From the NCBI RefSeq assembly GCF_009763805.1, contig NZ_CP046804.1, positions 186,001 to 250,000 on the forward strand: a stretch of 64,000 nt of DNA. The letters run 5' to 3'. Every line of letters starts with the position of its first letter. Within the stretch, counting starts at the first letter, position 1. The stretch is from Vibrio cidicii. GTDB lineage: Bacteria; Pseudomonadota; Gammaproteobacteria; Enterobacterales; Vibrionaceae. Both the position numbers and the translations under genes were made by a program. Of this stretch, positions 27,924 through 41,585 are shown one piece after another. A model generated the notes under the pieces. That model ran no database searches. It saw only the letters and a program-made list of their open reading frames with translations, and was not told where the DNA came from.

Positions 27924-29814
27924 TATCGTTTGACCTCGTTAGTTTCTTTGTCGAGCAGTGCTTTATCGAAAATTCGCCTCACCACTGGCGCGCCGTTGGA
28001 GGAGCCCCCCCCGCGTTTTCCAGTACCACGGTAACGATGACTTTAGGATCGTCGAATGGGGCAAAACCAGTAAACAAGGCATGGTCGCGCAAGTGTTCGG
28101 CAATCTCGTCCGCTTTATACTCTTCATCTTCCGCAAGGCCAAAAACCTGCGCGGTGCCCGATTTCCCCGCGGTCATGTAAGGCATATTGGCAAAATGGCG
28201 TCGCGCTGTGCCTTTTTTACCATGGTTGGCCAAACGCATCCCTTCTTTTGCTAGGCTCCAATACTTATCTGCCACGTTTTGAATTGGTGGATAAGTTTCA
28301 TATTCTGAGAGCTGACGAGTATCGAACGCTTCGCCATTTTCAATCGTCGCGCGCAGCAGGTGAGGCGCGATGACGTTGCCTTCTTTCACCAGCACGGAGG
28401 TGGCTTTGGCCAATTGCATAGGGGTTGAGGTCCAGTAGCCCTGTCCAATACCGACCGGAATAGTGTCGCCTTTGTACCACGGCGTTTTATGACGCGACAT
28501 TTTCCAATCTCGAGTGGGCATGTTGGCCTTACTTTCTTCAAAAATATCGATGCCAGTGTAGTCACCAAAACCAAACATGCTCATCCAATGCGATAGTGTA
28601 TCGATCCCCATATCGTAAGCGATTTGATAGAAGAAAGTATCGACCGACTCTTCAATTGATTGCACTAGATTGACTCTACCATGGCCCCAACGTAACCAGT
28701 CACGAAATGCCCGGGTGTTAGAGTTGGGGATGCGCCAATAGCCAGGATCGTTACGTGTGGTGGTCGGTGTGACAATGCCTTCTTGCAGTGCTGCGACCGC
28801 AATAAAGGGTTTCACCGTTGATGCGGGCGGATAGATACCTAAGGTAGCACGGTTGACTAACGGACGATTTTTGTCGTTGAGCAAATCGGCGTAGCCTTTG
28901 CCTGAGATGCCATGAACGAACGCATTCGGGTCATAGCTTGGGCTCGATACCATCGCCAGAATGCCGTTGTCTTTCGGATCAAGCACAATGGCACTGCCGC
29001 GGCGGCCATCAAGTAACTGATGGACATACAGCTGCAATTCAATATCAATATTGAGCACGATATCTTTGCCAGGCACCGGCGGGACAAATTTGAGCGTGCG
29101 GATCACGCGTCCACGGCTGTTGACTTCGACCTCTTGGTAGCCAGCAGTGCCGTGCAATAAATCTTCGTAGTATTTTTCGATGCCGAGCTTACCGATATCT
29201 CGTGTCGCCTGATAATTGGCGTCTTTCTCTTCGTCAATCAGGCGCTGCATGTCGCGGTCATTGATGCGAGAAACGTAACCAATAACGTGGGTTAATACTT
29301 TGCCGTAAGGATAGTAGCGTTTGAGAGTGCCGCTCACTTCGACGCCGGGGAAACGGTACTGATTGACGGCAAACACCGCTACTTGTTCTTCTGTCAGTTG
29401 GGTGAGAATAGGCACTGATTTAAAACGTCGTGTGCGTTTACGCTCACGTTCAAAGCGTTCGATTTGCTCTGGGGTAATGTCGACAATCGTCTGCAGTTGC
29501 GCAATGGTTTCCTGCATGTTTTTGACTTTTTCAGGGGTGATCTCTAAGTCAAAAACCGGACGGTTTTCTGCTAGTAGCACGCCATTGCGGTCATAAATGA
29601 GACCACGATTAGGGGCGATGGGGACAATTTTGATGCGGTTATCGTTTGAGCGGGTTTTGTAATCTTGATATTGGTTGACTTGGATGTTGTACAAGTTAGC
29701 AACCAATACGCCCATCAAAGCAATGATGCCAATAAAAGAGACAATGGCACGACGGGCAAACAATCGTGCTTCGGCTTGGTAATCTCGTATATGACTTCGG
29801 CGTTTCCGTATCAT
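27923..29814 (-). CDS. mrdA: Penicillin-binding protein 2 (one-base frameshift in a poly-C run)
   Basis: PBP2 is the elongation transpeptidase. It has an N-terminal membrane helix, a pedestal, and the transpeptidase motifs STVK (YPPASTVKPF), SVD (EESVDTFF) and KSG (TAGKSGTAQ). As given the frame stops at 27979 after ENAGGAPPTARQW. Eight C (plus strand, about 28005-28012) should be nine; with one added the C-terminus reads GGSSNGAPVVRRIFDKALLDKE and ends at 27923, where TAATG starts rodA. The corrected length is 630 residues. A homopolymer undercount, distinct from the GTTTC events. Confidence 0.94.
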
Positions 29815-29844
29815 TAACGCAGGTTCTCAGGGTTGGAAAGACAA

Positions 29845-30315
29845 TTATTCACGGTGATAAGGGTGATTCGCCGTGATACTCCATGCTCGGTACAAGCTTT
29901 CCGCCATCACCACGCGAACGAGTGGGTGAGGCAAGGTCAGGGGCGAGAGTGACCAGCTCTGCTCTGCTGCTGCTTTGCAAGCCGGAGCCAGACCTTCTGG
30001 ACCACCAATCAGGATAGAAACATCGCGACTGTCGAGCTTCCACGCCTCTAATTGCTCGGCTAACTGTGGTGTGTCCCACCTTTTGCCGGGAATATCCAAC
30101 GTGACGATGCGGTTGCCTTTAGGCACAGCGGCGAGCATCGCTTCGCCCTCTTTTTGCAAAATGCGCGCGATGTCGGCATTTTTTCCTCGTTTCCCCGCTG
30201 GGATTTCAATCAGTTCGAGTGGCATATCATGCGGGAAACGGCGGCGGTATTCTTGGAAACCTTCTTCGACCCATTTTGGCATTTTTGTGCCAACGGCGAT
30301 GAGCTGAATCTTCAA
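29845..30315 (-). CDS. rlmH: 23S rRNA (pseudouridine1915-N3)-methyltransferase
   Basis: A 156-residue SPOUT methyltransferase that modifies helix 69 of assembled 70S ribosomes. Family segments [32 protein letters not shown] and the C-terminal NHPYHRE are present. It follows rsfS by 4 bp. Confidence 0.96.
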   Translation of the reverse strand: MKIQLIAVGTKMPKWVEEGFQEYRRRFPHDMPLELIEIPAGKRGKNADIARILQKEGEAMLAAVPKGNRIVTLDIPGKRWDTPQLAEQLEAWKLDSRDVSILIGGPEGLAPACKAAAEQSWSLSPLTLPHPLVRVVMAESLYRAWSITANHPYHRE

Positions 30316-30319
30316 ACCA

Positions 30320-30637
30320 TTAACCCCAAAGTTTTTCTAGTTGATAAAGTTGGCGCTGCTCTTCTTGCATCACGTGTAACATGGCATCACCCAGGTCGAG
30401 AACGACCCATTCGCCTTCTTTCTCACCTTCCATGCCTAGTGGCGTCAGCCCGACTTTCTTCACTTCTTCGGCAACGTGATCAGCGATCGAAGAAACATGA
30501 CGTTTCGAATTGCCGCTGCAGATGATCATAAAATCGGTCACACTCGATTTGCCCTCAACGTTGAGAACAACGATGTTTTCTGCTTTCATATCGTCTGCTT
30601 TATCGGCCAAAAAGTCTTTCAATTGTTCGCGAAGCAC
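30320..30637 (-). CDS. rsfS: Ribosome silencing factor
   Basis: A 105-residue RsfS/Iojap protein ([33 protein letters not shown]) that binds uL14 and blocks subunit joining in starvation. GTG start at 30637 with GAGGAAA upstream. Only 69 bp separate it from holA; the nadD gene usually found between them is missing here. Confidence 0.95.
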   Translation of the reverse strand: MLREQLKDFLADKADDMKAENIVVLNVEGKSSVTDFMIICSGNSKRHVSSIADHVAEEVKKVGLTPLGMEGEKEGEWVVLDLGDAMLHVMQEEQRQLYQLEKLWG

Positions 30638-30706
30638 TCAAATTTCCTCAGTGTTTATCTGTTGATGCAACTATTCGTTCGGTAAGGGGCGCAATATAGC
30701 ATGCTT

Positions 30707-31732
30707 TTACACTTTACAAGCCAACTCTGCGTCAGGCAGGCACATCTCCAAGCTCAATTGATGAAGAAGTGGCCACTCCGATTGTTCATATTGGGTTTTG
30801 GCCAGTAGCTCCGCCTGAGTGAGAATGCGCAATAGGTGCTGAAGGCGTTGGCGGGTCAACCGAGTGAGCGCGGCATGGTAGAGTGGCTTCTTGTTTGACC
30901 ACACTTTATGCTGCTCAAAAATGGCATTAAGCGGCAGTTGTGCCGACAGTGCCTCCATTTTGAGTAGCAGCATCAGCTCTTTTTGTAGTGAGCGCAGCAA
31001 GATGACGCTTTCTACCCCTTCGGCGGCAAGTTGACGTAGGATTTTCTGGCAGCGATTGGCTTTGCCTTCGAGTAGTGCATCGATCCAGTGAAAGGGGGTG
31101 AAATGGTTGTGACGACTGAGAGACTCTTCCAGTCGAACCAAGTTCAGCACGCCATCAGGATAGAGTAGCGCCAGTTTTTCTAAGCTTTGCACCAAGGCAA
31201 ATAAGTTGCCTTCGTGCCATTGTGCCAGCATTTGTACTGCTTGTTGATCGGGTTTGAGTCCGAGTTGGCGACAGCGGCCTTGCACGAATTGCGGTAAACG
31301 TGCCATGTCTGGAGTTTGGCAACTGACCCAATGACCATGCTGCGTTAGCGTTTTAAACCATTTGGCGTTTTCTTGCGCTTTGTTTAACTTGCTACCAATC
31401 ACCACCAATAAGGTGTCTGGATGCAACATCGATGAAAGCGAGAGTAACTCGCTGGCAATCGCGGTATTTACTCCGGTTTCCGGCAATTCCAGTTCGACAA
31501 TTTGGCGACTGGAAAATAGGCTCAAGGCTTGAAAACAGTCGTACACTTCGTTCCAATTTAAGCTGGCATCGACGGCAAAACGATGTCGCTCCTCAAAGCC
31601 TTGGCGCAAAGCCGCTTTTTGAATTGCCAAGCGGCCTTCTTGGACAAGCAAAGGCTCGTTGCCAAAGATTAGGTAGACAGGTTTTAGGGATTTGTCGAGC
31701 TGTTCCACCAGCCGTTCTGCATAAATTCTCAT
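30707..31732 (-). CDS. holA: DNA polymerase III subunit delta
   Basis: A 341-residue clamp-loader subunit that opens the beta clamp. The N-terminus MRIYAERLVEQL, LIFGNEPLLVQEG and the WHEGNLFALVQSLEKLALLYP region fit HolA. It starts 5 bp after lptE, so they are cotranscribed. Confidence 0.94.
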   Translation of the reverse strand: MRIYAERLVEQLDKSLKPVYLIFGNEPLLVQEGRLAIQKAALRQGFEERHRFAVDASLNWNEVYDCFQALSLFSSRQIVELELPETGVNTAIASELLSLSSMLHPDTLLVVIGSKLNKAQENAKWFKTLTQHGHWVSCQTPDMARLPQFVQGRCRQLGLKPDQQAVQMLAQWHEGNLFALVQSLEKLALLYPDGVLNLVRLEESLSRHNHFTPFHWIDALLEGKANRCQKILRQLAAEGVESVILLRSLQKELMLLLKMEALSAQLPLNAIFEQHKVWSNKKPLYHAALTRLTRQRLQHLLRILTQAELLAKTQYEQSEWPLLHQLSLEMCLPDAELACKV

Positions 31733-31737
31733 AGTAC

Positions 31738-32256
31738 TTATTGCGTATTTTGATCATCAAACTCGGCCCGTAGACGGCCTAACTGACGCATCATCTGGTT
31801 AGCCGCCTGAGCGCGCATCTCATCTTCAATTACGTCGCGCTCAACTGACTTAGCCAGTGCAGTTAGCGGGTTATCGAGAAAGTTGCGATTGACTGTGGTG
31901 GTGAAATCTTTGCTACCAACGTCAGGCATCGTGACTTTGTACTTCACCACATAAGTTAACTCTTTTTCTGCCGCGCGGCTGTTTTGGTACAGTGAAAGCG
32001 TCCGCTCGGTGAGTTTTTCTTCCATCAAATACAAGTTGGGTACCTTTTCTGCTGGTGCAACAAGATTGACTTTATTGAGGGTCAACTGGCTGCTTACATA
32101 GCGGGTTAAGGGGCTGTACTGATCATAACTGGTGAAAGAAAGGGTACTCAATTCATCGGGTACGGAAAATTCCCCACGAAGATGAAATCCACAAGCCGAG
32201 ATCACGCTAGAGAGTGTCAGGACAGTGACAAGTTTGAATAGAGACTTAAAACGCAT
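31738..32256 (-). CDS. lptE: LPS-assembly lipoprotein LptE
   Basis: A 172-residue outer-membrane lipoprotein plugging the LptD barrel. Signal peptide with Cys22 in VISAC-GFHLRG, the family hallmark. The ATG at 32256 is chosen for its GGAAGAG ribosome site and correct signal peptide, rejecting a frame open to 32307. A 175-bp gap containing two hairpins separates it from leuS. Confidence 0.94.
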   Translation of the reverse strand: MRFKSLFKLVTVLTLSSVISACGFHLRGEFSVPDELSTLSFTSYDQYSPLTRYVSSQLTLNKVNLVAPAEKVPNLYLMEEKLTERTLSLYQNSRAAEKELTYVVKYKVTMPDVGSKDFTTTVNRNFLDNPLTALAKSVERDVIEDEMRAQAANQMMRQLGRLRAEFDDQNTQ

Positions 32257-32310
32257 GGAGAGGCTCTTCCTGATGTTAGCAAATACAAGCGCGCGCCTGT
32301 ATTTCATGGT

Positions 32311-32352
32311 TCTTATCTAAACGCACTGATGGCTCAATGAGTTTAGATAAGA
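32311..32352. repeat. 12-bp perfect inverted repeat between leuS and lptE
   Basis: TCTTATCTAAAC (32311-32322) and GTTTAGATAAGA (32341-32352) are exact reverse complements with an 18-base loop. No T run follows. It may be an mRNA processing or stability element in the leuS-lptE transcript. Confidence 0.5.
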
Positions 32353-32365
32353 GACTGAGATAAGT

Positions 32366-32387
32366 AGGGGCGGTGTAAGCCGCCCCT
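32366..32387. repeat. GC-rich hairpin after leuS
   Basis: AGGGGCGG / CCGCCCCT, an 8-bp stem with a 6-base loop, 45 bp after the leuS stop. Lacks a U run, so at best a weak terminator or an RNA stabiliser. Confidence 0.5.
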
Positions 32388-32431
32388 GATTGGACTAGAA
32401 AGTCATGAAAAGGTTCGCAACCAAGCGATGC

Positions 32432-35069
<2,638 letters not shown>

Positions 35070-35131
35070 TCATAGAATACCTAAAGGCAGGGTGCACAAC
35101 AATAGCCAATCTTTACCGATGGAGGTCAGTT

Positions 35132-35602
35132 ATGCCGAAACGTAAAACCGGTTATGAAGAAATGTTGGAAGATGTCATTGAGACACTGAAACATAGCCCA
35201 GACGAAGTGAATCAAGTACTGCAAACCTCGGGCAAGGTGATCTCCGCCGCGAATGACATGACCAAAGATGAGTTGGCGTTGATTTCCGCTTATGTGAAGG
35301 CGGATTTGAAAGAGTTCGCCGACAGTTATGAAGAGAGTAAAAGTGGCCCTTTCTATCTGACGATTGCCGATTCTATCTGGCAGGGGCTACTTGAGATCAC
35401 CGATAGAACCAAAGTGGAGTGGGTTGAGCTGTTTGAAGATCTTGAACATCAAGGGCTCTACGAAGCGGGTGAGGTGATTGGTCTGGGGAATTTGGTGTGC
35501 GATGAGTGTGGACACAAAACCAGTTATAACCATCCGACGGTGATTATTCCCTGCATTAAATGCGGTCACACGGGGTTTAGCCGTCAGGCACTCAAGCCTT
35601 AA
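35132..35602 (+). CDS. ybeL: Zinc ribbon-containing protein, YbeL (DUF1451) family
   Basis: A 156-residue soluble protein with a helical N-terminus and a C-terminal zinc ribbon, CDECGH and CIKCGH. Family YbeL/DUF1451. GGAGG precedes the ATG. Function unknown. Convergent with lnt over a bidirectional terminator. Confidence 0.85.
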   Translation: MPKRKTGYEEMLEDVIETLKHSPDEVNQVLQTSGKVISAANDMTKDELALISAYVKADLKEFADSYEESKSGPFYLTIADSIWQGLLEITDRTKVEWVELFEDLEHQGLYEAGEVIGLGNLVCDECGHKTSYNHPTVIIPCIKCGHTGFSRQALKP

Positions 35603-35638
35603 TTCAGCCGTTAAGCATCGTTGAGTTTGCCAGTCAGT

Positions 35639-35665
35639 AAAAAGGTACGCCGTTGCGTACCTTTT
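35639..35665. terminator. Bidirectional terminator between ybeL and lnt
   Basis: AAAAGGTACGC / GCGTACCTTTT with a CGTT loop: A run on one side and T run on the other serve both convergent genes. Confidence 0.9.
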
Positions 35666-35682
35666 GTGTTTGTGCATCTGAG

Positions 35683-37203
35683 TTATACCTTGCGGCGATT
35701 GGCCAGCAGGGCCAAACTCAGTGCGCCAGCAACCCACAAGTAGATTGGCCAGGTGCCAAAGCGTTGGTAGGGTGTTTGCCCAAGCGTTGGCGTTAACTCG
35801 GCACGCAGAACGGCGGTCTCAAATTGAGGAATGGAAGCGACAATCTTGCCCTTGTGATCCGTGACAGCCGTTAGGCCGTTATTGGTAGAGCGAATAAGCG
35901 GCTTCCCTAATTCCAGTGCCCGCATGCGCGCGATTTCCATGTGTTGCAGTGGACCAATTGAGTGGCCAAACCAAGCGTCATTCGACAGAGTGAGTAGGAA
36001 ATCGGTCTCATCGGTGACATTTTGCCGTACCTGCTCGTTGAAAATAATCTCGTAGCAGAGTGCGGGCGCAAGGTGAAAACCGTTCGCCCGAATGTTTGGC
36101 TGGACAAAGGTGCCGCGGCTGAACGAGGACATCGGCAAGTTAAAAAAGGGCGCCAGCGGGCGAAGAAGCTGCTCAAACGGCACAAACTCACCAAAAGGTA
36201 ACAAGTGATGTTTGTGGTAGCGTTTTGAAAGATCAAACTGGTAATCGCCATAAGCAGTGACCCCTACCGAGAGAATGCTGTTGTAGAACTGACCATCCTC
36301 AGATTGGTTGACCACGCCGGTGATAATGGCACTGTCGTTCATTTTGGCCGCACTATCGAGATTGCGCAGGTAGGAAGGCAGATCGACTTCTAGCGCCGGT
36401 ATGGCGGCTTCTGGCCAGACGATGATATCCGCATCCCAGTTTTCCCGGCTCAGGTCGGTGTACTTCATAATGGTTGGCCAGCGCTGACTGGGGAGCCATT
36501 TGAGATTTTGATCAACATTGCCTTGAATTAGCGCCACTTTGGTTGTTTTGTCAGCCTGAGGCGTAACCCAATCGAATGAGGACAGACCCAAGCCAGTGCT
36601 AAAAAGCACCAGAGGGAGCAGAGCCATCGACCAACGTTTATGGATTAGCATGTAAGCCAATGCGCCTGAAGAGACAAGCAGCAGCAGCGTCAGTAGCTCA
36701 ACGCCACCGATTGGTGCGAAACTTGCCAAAGGGGAATCAATTTGGCTGTAACCCAACCATAGCCAAGGAAAGCCCGTCATCACCCAACCGCGTAACCAGT
36801 CCGTGATTAACCACAGGGCTGGTGAGGCAAGCAGCAAATTAACCAAGGTGGCTTCGGCAAGAAAGCGTTGATAGCACCAAGCAAATAGGCCGCTATACAG
36901 GGCTAAATAAGCGATTAACGCCCCCATGAGAAACAGGTTCGCCGCTAACGGCATGCCACCAAACCCAGAGATGCTGACATAAACCCAGCTCACTCCTGAG
37001 GCAAATTGTCCCAATCCCCACGCATAACCAATCCCCAACGCTTGGCGTGGTGTTTGTCGGTGCAGGAGCAGTAGTAGTAACGTCGGGCTGAGCAACGCCA
37101 GCGACCAGATTTGATAGGGAGCAAAAGCAAGAGTGGTTAAAGCGCCAACAAAAGCGGCCGCAATGGGCCGCTTGAGGCGATGAAATAAGTTGTTATTCAT
37201 CAT
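35683..37203 (-). CDS. lnt: Apolipoprotein N-acyltransferase
   Basis: A 506-residue inner-membrane enzyme adding the third acyl chain to lipoproteins. Six or more membrane helices precede a nitrilase domain with the catalytic triad visible: Glu in VWPEAAIPA, Lys in [13 protein letters not shown] and Cys in [13 protein letters not shown] at 37203 chosen by family N-terminus (upstream ATG at 37224 also possible). 37 bp after corC, probably cotranscribed. Confidence 0.95.
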   Translation of the reverse strand: MMNNNLFHRLKRPIAAAFVGALTTLAFAPYQIWSLALLSPTLLLLLLHRQTPRQALGIGYAWGLGQFASGVSWVYVSISGFGGMPLAANLFLMGALIAYLALYSGLFAWCYQRFLAEATLVNLLLASPALWLITDWLRGWVMTGFPWLWLGYSQIDSPLASFAPIGGVELLTLLLLVSSGALAYMLIHKRWSMALLPLVLFSTGLGLSSFDWVTPQADKTTKVALIQGNVDQNLKWLPSQRWPTIMKYTDLSRENWDADIIVWPEAAIPALEVDLPSYLRNLDSAAKMNDSAIITGVVNQSEDGQFYNSILSVGVTAYGDYQFDLSKRYHKHHLLPFGEFVPFEQLLRPLAPFFNLPMSSFSRGTFVQPNIRANGFHLAPALCYEIIFNEQVRQNVTDETDFLLTLSNDAWFGHSIGPLQHMEIARMRALELGKPLIRSTNNGLTAVTDHKGKIVASIPQFETAVLRAELTPTLGQTPYQRFGTWPIYLWVAGALSLALLANRRKV

Positions 37204-37239
37204 TATTCGCCAGATTTTCCTCATGTGAGGAAGTGAGCG

Positions 37240-38139
37240 TTACTCTTCAGGAGTTTCTGTTACAGACATTGCTTCTGGAACGGTTACCTGAAGTTGTATC
37301 ACACGTCGGTTATCGCAGGCGGTGACTTTGAAGTTGTAACCTTCAATTTCAATCATTTCGCCACGTGATGGCAGATGGCCAAAAGCCGTCATCACCAAAC
37401 CGCCCACAGTATCGATCTCTTCATCACTAAAGCGAGTACCAAAGAGTTCGTTAAACTCTTCTATCGTGGTGAGTGCTTTGACCGAAAACGTATGTTTACT
37501 GAGTTTACGAATATCAGCATCTTCTTCTTCATCGAATTCATCTTCGATGTCTCCAACAATCTCTTCGAGAATGTCTTCAATGGTGACAAGGCCGGATACT
37601 CCTCCGAATTCGTCGACGACAATAGCCATGTGATAACGTTCTTGGCGGAACTCTTTGAGCAGGCGATCTACACGCTTGCTTTCAGGAACCACTACCGCAG
37701 GGCGGATAACCTCTTCGATATCAAATGGAGCACTGTCTGAGCCTAAGTATTTGAGTAAGTCCTTCGCAAGTAGAATGCCTTCGACATGGTCTTTATCTTC
37801 GCTGATCACCGGATAGCGCGAGTGCTGAGCATCGGTGATGAGAGCGATAAGGGTATCGAGATCGTCTTTTCTCTCGATAGTGACCATTTGCGAGCGAGGG
37901 AGCATGATATCTCTCACTCGCATCTCTGCAATTTCCATCACGCCTTCGAGCATATCTCGGGTGTCATGGTCAATCAGGTCATTGATTTCAGAGTCGCGAA
38001 TGACATCGACCAGTTCTTGGCGGTCTTTCGGCTCTCCTTGAAATAATTGACCAAGGCGTTCAAAGAAGGACTTTCTACTCGGACCTTCCGCCTTTTCTTT
38101 TTTACCTTCGCTAGAAGAGGGAGAATTATCTTCGTTCAT
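37240..38139 (-). CDS. corC: CorC/HlyC-family CBS-domain protein
   Basis: A 299-residue cytoplasmic protein with two CBS repeats (about 75-195; [14 protein letters not shown] and [28 protein letters not shown]) and a C-terminal transporter-associated CorC_HlyC domain. In E. coli YbeX/CorC has been linked to magnesium/cobalt efflux and ribosome metabolism. Lies between ybeY and lnt as in most gammaproteobacteria. Confidence 0.94.
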   Translation of the reverse strand: MNEDNSPSSSEGKKEKAEGPSRKSFFERLGQLFQGEPKDRQELVDVIRDSEINDLIDHDTRDMLEGVMEIAEMRVRDIMLPRSQMVTIERKDDLDTLIALITDAQHSRYPVISEDKDHVEGILLAKDLLKYLGSDSAPFDIEEVIRPAVVVPESKRVDRLLKEFRQERYHMAIVVDEFGGVSGLVTIEDILEEIVGDIEDEFDEEEDADIRKLSKHTFSVKALTTIEEFNELFGTRFSDEEIDTVGGLVMTAFGHLPSRGEMIEIEGYNFKVTACDNRRVIQLQVTVPEAMSVTETPEE

Positions 38140-38217
38140 TGTTTCTCTAATTAGTAACGCTACCAGATGTGTGATAGCTCACATCTCAGTATCTGCGCAA
38201 TATTGCGCGCGAGATAC

Positions 38218-38682
38218 TTACATTTTCTCCGCAAGATAGGGGTCTTCAAAGCCCATTTCCTGCATGATTTCACTCTCGAGGGACTCCATCTCTTCTGCTT
38301 CGTCGTCCTCGATATGGTCATAACCTAGCAGATGCAGGCTACCATGTACAACCATATGCGCCCAGTGCGCCATTAAGGGCTTATTCTGTTCGATGGCTTC
38401 TTGCTCTACCACTTGGCGGCAAATCACCAAATCACCAAGCAGATCGAGCTCCATTCCGGGCGGTGCTTCGAATGGGAAAGAGAGCACATTAGTTGGTTTA
38501 TCTTTACCGCGATAATCGAAATTTAGCTGGTGACTCTCTGTCTCATCGACAATACGAATGGTGACTTCAGCTTGTGGCTGGAACGGCGCGATGGTTTTCT
38601 CCAGCCAGCTTTGCAACATCTCTGCAGAGGGTAATTCACGCCGATCTTCGACCGCGAATTGCAGGTCCAGTTCAATGGCCAT
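38218..38682 (-). CDS. ybeY: Endoribonuclease YbeY
   Basis: A 154-residue metalloprotein for rRNA maturation and quality control. The zinc motif [15 protein letters not shown] has three His. ATG at 38682 is chosen; it overlaps the end of ybeZ by 11 bp. An upstream ATG at 38703 lies within ybeZ. Confidence 0.95.
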   Translation of the reverse strand: MAIELDLQFAVEDRRELPSAEMLQSWLEKTIAPFQPQAEVTIRIVDETESHQLNFDYRGKDKPTNVLSFPFEAPPGMELDLLGDLVICRQVVEQEAIEQNKPLMAHWAHMVVHGSLHLLGYDHIEDDEAEEMESLESEIMQEMGFEDPYLAEKM

Positions 38683-39784
38683 TAGTGGTTTCCTTATCGG
38701 CATTGAGCGTTGCGGTCAGTTCTGCTTTGGCGGCTTCCAGTAGTTTGGCATCACGTTCTTCACGGCGACGCTGCTCAAATGCTTTGCGCTCTTTTTGGTC
38801 TTGCGCTTCCCATTTTTCGTAGGCGTTGACGATACGAGCAACTACTGGGTGGCGCACCACATCGTCAGCTTGGAAGAAGTTGAAGCTGATTTCGTCTACT
38901 TCGTTGAGTACCTCAATCGCATGGCGTAGGCCCGATTTTGCACCACGAGGTAAGTCAATCTGAGTAATGTCACCGGTAATCACGGCGCGAGAGTTAAAAC
39001 CGATACGGGTTAAGAACATTTTCATCTGTTCAACCGTGGTGTTTTGACTTTCATCGAGAATAATGAAGGCGTCGTTCAATGTGCGTCCGCGCATATAAGC
39101 GAGTGGTGCCACTTCAATGACGTTACGTTCAATCAGTTTTTCTACGCGCTCAAAGCCGAGCATTTCGAACAGGGCGTCGTACAACGGACGCAGGTACGGA
39201 TCCACTTTTTGGCTCAAATCACCCGGAAGAAAGCCGAGTTTTTCGCCTGCTTCAACGGCAGGGCGGGTAAGCAGAATACGGCGGATCTCTTGACGCTCCA
39301 GAGCATCGACAGCCGCAGCGACCGCTAGATAGGTTTTACCGGTTCCCGCTGGGCCAATGCCGAAGGTAATGTCGTGCGTGACCATGTTGACCAGATACTG
39401 CGCCTGATTAGGAGTTCTTGGTTTGATGACGCCCTTTTTGGTCTTAACAAACACTTCTTTTCCATGGGCAATTGCAGATTCACTATGCTGCTCAAGAACA
39501 CCAGACTCTTTGATGGCGAGGTGAATATCTTCTGGCTCGATGTCTTTGATTTGATCGCGTAGCGGTGCGGTTTCCACGTACAGGGTTTTGAGTATGTCCA
39601 GCGCCGCTGCCGAGGTGTGCGCTTTACCAACGATGGTAAAAAAGTGGCCGCGGTTACTGATTTCAACGCCAAGGCGACGTTCTAAATGCTTGATATTATC
39701 GTCAAACGGGCCACATAAACTGGCAAGGCGACGGTTGTCGGAAGGTTCTAGATTAATTTCCAGAGTAACTATTTTATTGCTCAA
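38672..39784 (-). CDS. ybeZ: PhoH-like ATPase YbeZ
   Basis: A 370-residue P-loop protein with Walker A ([10 protein letters not shown]) and Walker B ([12 protein letters not shown]). YbeZ partners YbeY in ribosome maturation. It follows miaB by 71 bp and overlaps ybeY. Confidence 0.95.
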   Translation of the reverse strand: MSNKIVTLEINLEPSDNRRLASLCGPFDDNIKHLERRLGVEISNRGHFFTIVGKAHTSAAALDILKTLYVETAPLRDQIKDIEPEDIHLAIKESGVLEQHSESAIAHGKEVFVKTKKGVIKPRTPNQAQYLVNMVTHDITFGIGPAGTGKTYLAVAAAVDALERQEIRRILLTRPAVEAGEKLGFLPGDLSQKVDPYLRPLYDALFEMLGFERVEKLIERNVIEVAPLAYMRGRTLNDAFIILDESQNTTVEQMKMFLTRIGFNSRAVITGDITQIDLPRGAKSGLRHAIEVLNEVDEISFNFFQADDVVRHPVVARIVNAYEKWEAQDQKERKAFEQRRREERDAKLLEAAKAELTATLNADKETTNGH

Positions 39785-39855
39785 ATTTGCCTCTCATTAC
39801 GGCCACTTTCGGGGACCTGATAACGACCAGATCCCCTATGGCGGTTTCTATAAGC

Positions 39856-41280
39856 TTAAGGCGTAAAAGTTGCTACACCCAGCTCATCTTCACGGCGGGT
39901 TTTCGCCATCATTTGGGTTGGAGAAATAACACTGCGCAGATTCATCTCTTTTTCGGTGCGAATCAACTCACCACGCAGAGAGTTCGGGAAAACGTCGACG
40001 ATATTTACATCGACAAACTGGCCAATCAGGTCAGCGCTGCCTTCGAAATTGACCACGCGGTTGTTTTCGGTACGGCCACGCAGTTCCATCAAGTTTTTCT
40101 TCGATGGGCCTTCAACCAGAATACGCTGCTCGGTTCCCATCATCAGACGAGAATAACGCATTGCCTGTGTATTGATCTGTTGCTGTAGTTCGTACAAACG
40201 CTCTTTTTTTGTCTCTTCCGACAGATCACAAGGGTAGTCTGCCGCTGGCGTGCCAGGGCGAGGTGAGAAGATAAAGCTAAAGCTCATATCAAAATCGACC
40301 TCGCGAATCAGTTTCATTGTGTCTTGGAAATCTTTGTCGCTTTCACCAGGGAAACCGACTATGAAGTCCGAACTGATTTGAATGTCAGGGCGTGCTTTAC
40401 GCAGTTTACGGATGATCGATTTATACTCAATGGCCGTGTGTGGGCGTTTCATCATGGTCAGAATACGGTCACTGCCGCTTTGTACTGGCAAATGCAGGAA
40501 GCTCACCAGTTCAGGGGTGTCTTCGTAAACCGCGATGATGTCGTCAGTAAACTCCAGCGGGTGGCTGGTGGTAAAGCGGATGCGGTCAATGCCGTCAATT
40601 GAGGCAACTAAACGCAATAGCTGGGCAAACGAGCAGATCTCGCCATCGTGCATAGGCCCACGATAGGCGTTTACATTCTGCCCAAGTAGATTCACTTCAC
40701 GCACGCCTTGTTCAGCGAGCTGAGCGATTTCATAAAGTACGTCGTCCATTGGACGGCTTACTTCCTCACCACGTGTGTACGGCACTACGCAGTAAGTACA
40801 ATACTTAGAACAGCCTTCCATGATGGAAACGAAGGCGGTAGCACCTTCCGCACGAGGCTCTGGTAGTCGGTCGAATTTCTCAATCTCAGGGAAAGAGATA
40901 TCCATTACCGGAATGTCTTCAGTCTGTGACTGTTTGATCATTTCAGGCAAGCGGTGCAGGGTTTGCGGGCCAAAAATGACGTCAACAAACGGGGCGCGAT
41001 CACGAATGTGATCCCCTTCCTGAGTCGCCACACAACCACCAACGCCGATCACCACGCCCGGTTTTTTATCTTTCAGCGTTTTCCAGCGACCAAGCTGGTG
41101 GAATACTTTCTCTTGTGCTTTTTCACGGATAGAACAGGTATTCAGGAGTAAGACATCAGCTTCTTCTGGTTCTTCTGTTAATTCGTAGCCATTCGCTGCG
41201 TTCAGCAGATCCGCCATTTTTGATGAATCGTATTCGTTCATCTGGCAACCCCAGGTCTTAATTAGCAGTTTCTTACTCAT
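39856..41280 (-). CDS. miaB: tRNA-2-methylthio-N6-isopentenyladenosine synthase
   Basis: A 474-residue methylthiotransferase acting on A37 of tRNAs reading UNN codons. N-terminal cluster cysteines (WGCQMN, NTCSIRE, GGCVATQ), the radical-[11 protein letters not shown] motif and a C-terminal TRAM domain are visible. First gene of the miaB-ybeZ-ybeY-corC-lnt run. Confidence 0.97.
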   Translation of the reverse strand: MSKKLLIKTWGCQMNEYDSSKMADLLNAANGYELTEEPEEADVLLLNTCSIREKAQEKVFHQLGRWKTLKDKKPGVVIGVGGCVATQEGDHIRDRAPFVDVIFGPQTLHRLPEMIKQSQTEDIPVMDISFPEIEKFDRLPEPRAEGATAFVSIMEGCSKYCTYCVVPYTRGEEVSRPMDDVLYEIAQLAEQGVREVNLLGQNVNAYRGPMHDGEICSFAQLLRLVASIDGIDRIRFTTSHPLEFTDDIIAVYEDTPELVSFLHLPVQSGSDRILTMMKRPHTAIEYKSIIRKLRKARPDIQISSDFIVGFPGESDKDFQDTMKLIREVDFDMSFSFIFSPRPGTPAADYPCDLSEETKKERLYELQQQINTQAMRYSRLMMGTEQRILVEGPSKKNLMELRGRTENNRVVNFEGSADLIGQFVDVNIVDVFPNSLRGELIRTEKEMNLRSVISPTQMMAKTRREDELGVATFTP

Positions 41281-41339
41281 CTCACTTTCGCTCGTATTAA
41301 TACTGAAAAAACGTTGAACTATGGATGTTCAAATTATAG

Positions 41340-41466
41340 CCGCCATCGCGGCGGTAAGCGGCGTATTGTACTGCTTTAAAAACCGACTGACTAGTCATCT
41401 GGCCAATTCTCTGCAAAGCCTGATGGAATCTAGGATTTCACCTCTTAAATGGTGAGGTTTTTTACT
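41340..41466 (+). ncRNA. Candidate small RNA or leader with terminator
   Basis: The 305-bp gap between divergent miaB and ubiF holds no ORF, yet a Rho-independent terminator lies on the plus strand at about 41440-41466 (ACCTC / GAGGT stem followed by TTTTTT), with no protein gene upstream to need it. The preceding sequence holds further inverted repeats (CCGCC-ATC-GCGGCGG region near 41341). This could be an sRNA or an attenuated ubiF leader. The 5' end is a guess. Confidence 0.35.
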
Positions 41467-41585
41467 GACAAAAAGGCGATGACGATCAATTCGATTTGGT
41501 CATTTTTGACAAAGTATTTCGTATATGCCGCGGCTAAACGTACAATGAAAAACCGTCTGTGAATCAAGATGATCAAGAGAAGCAA

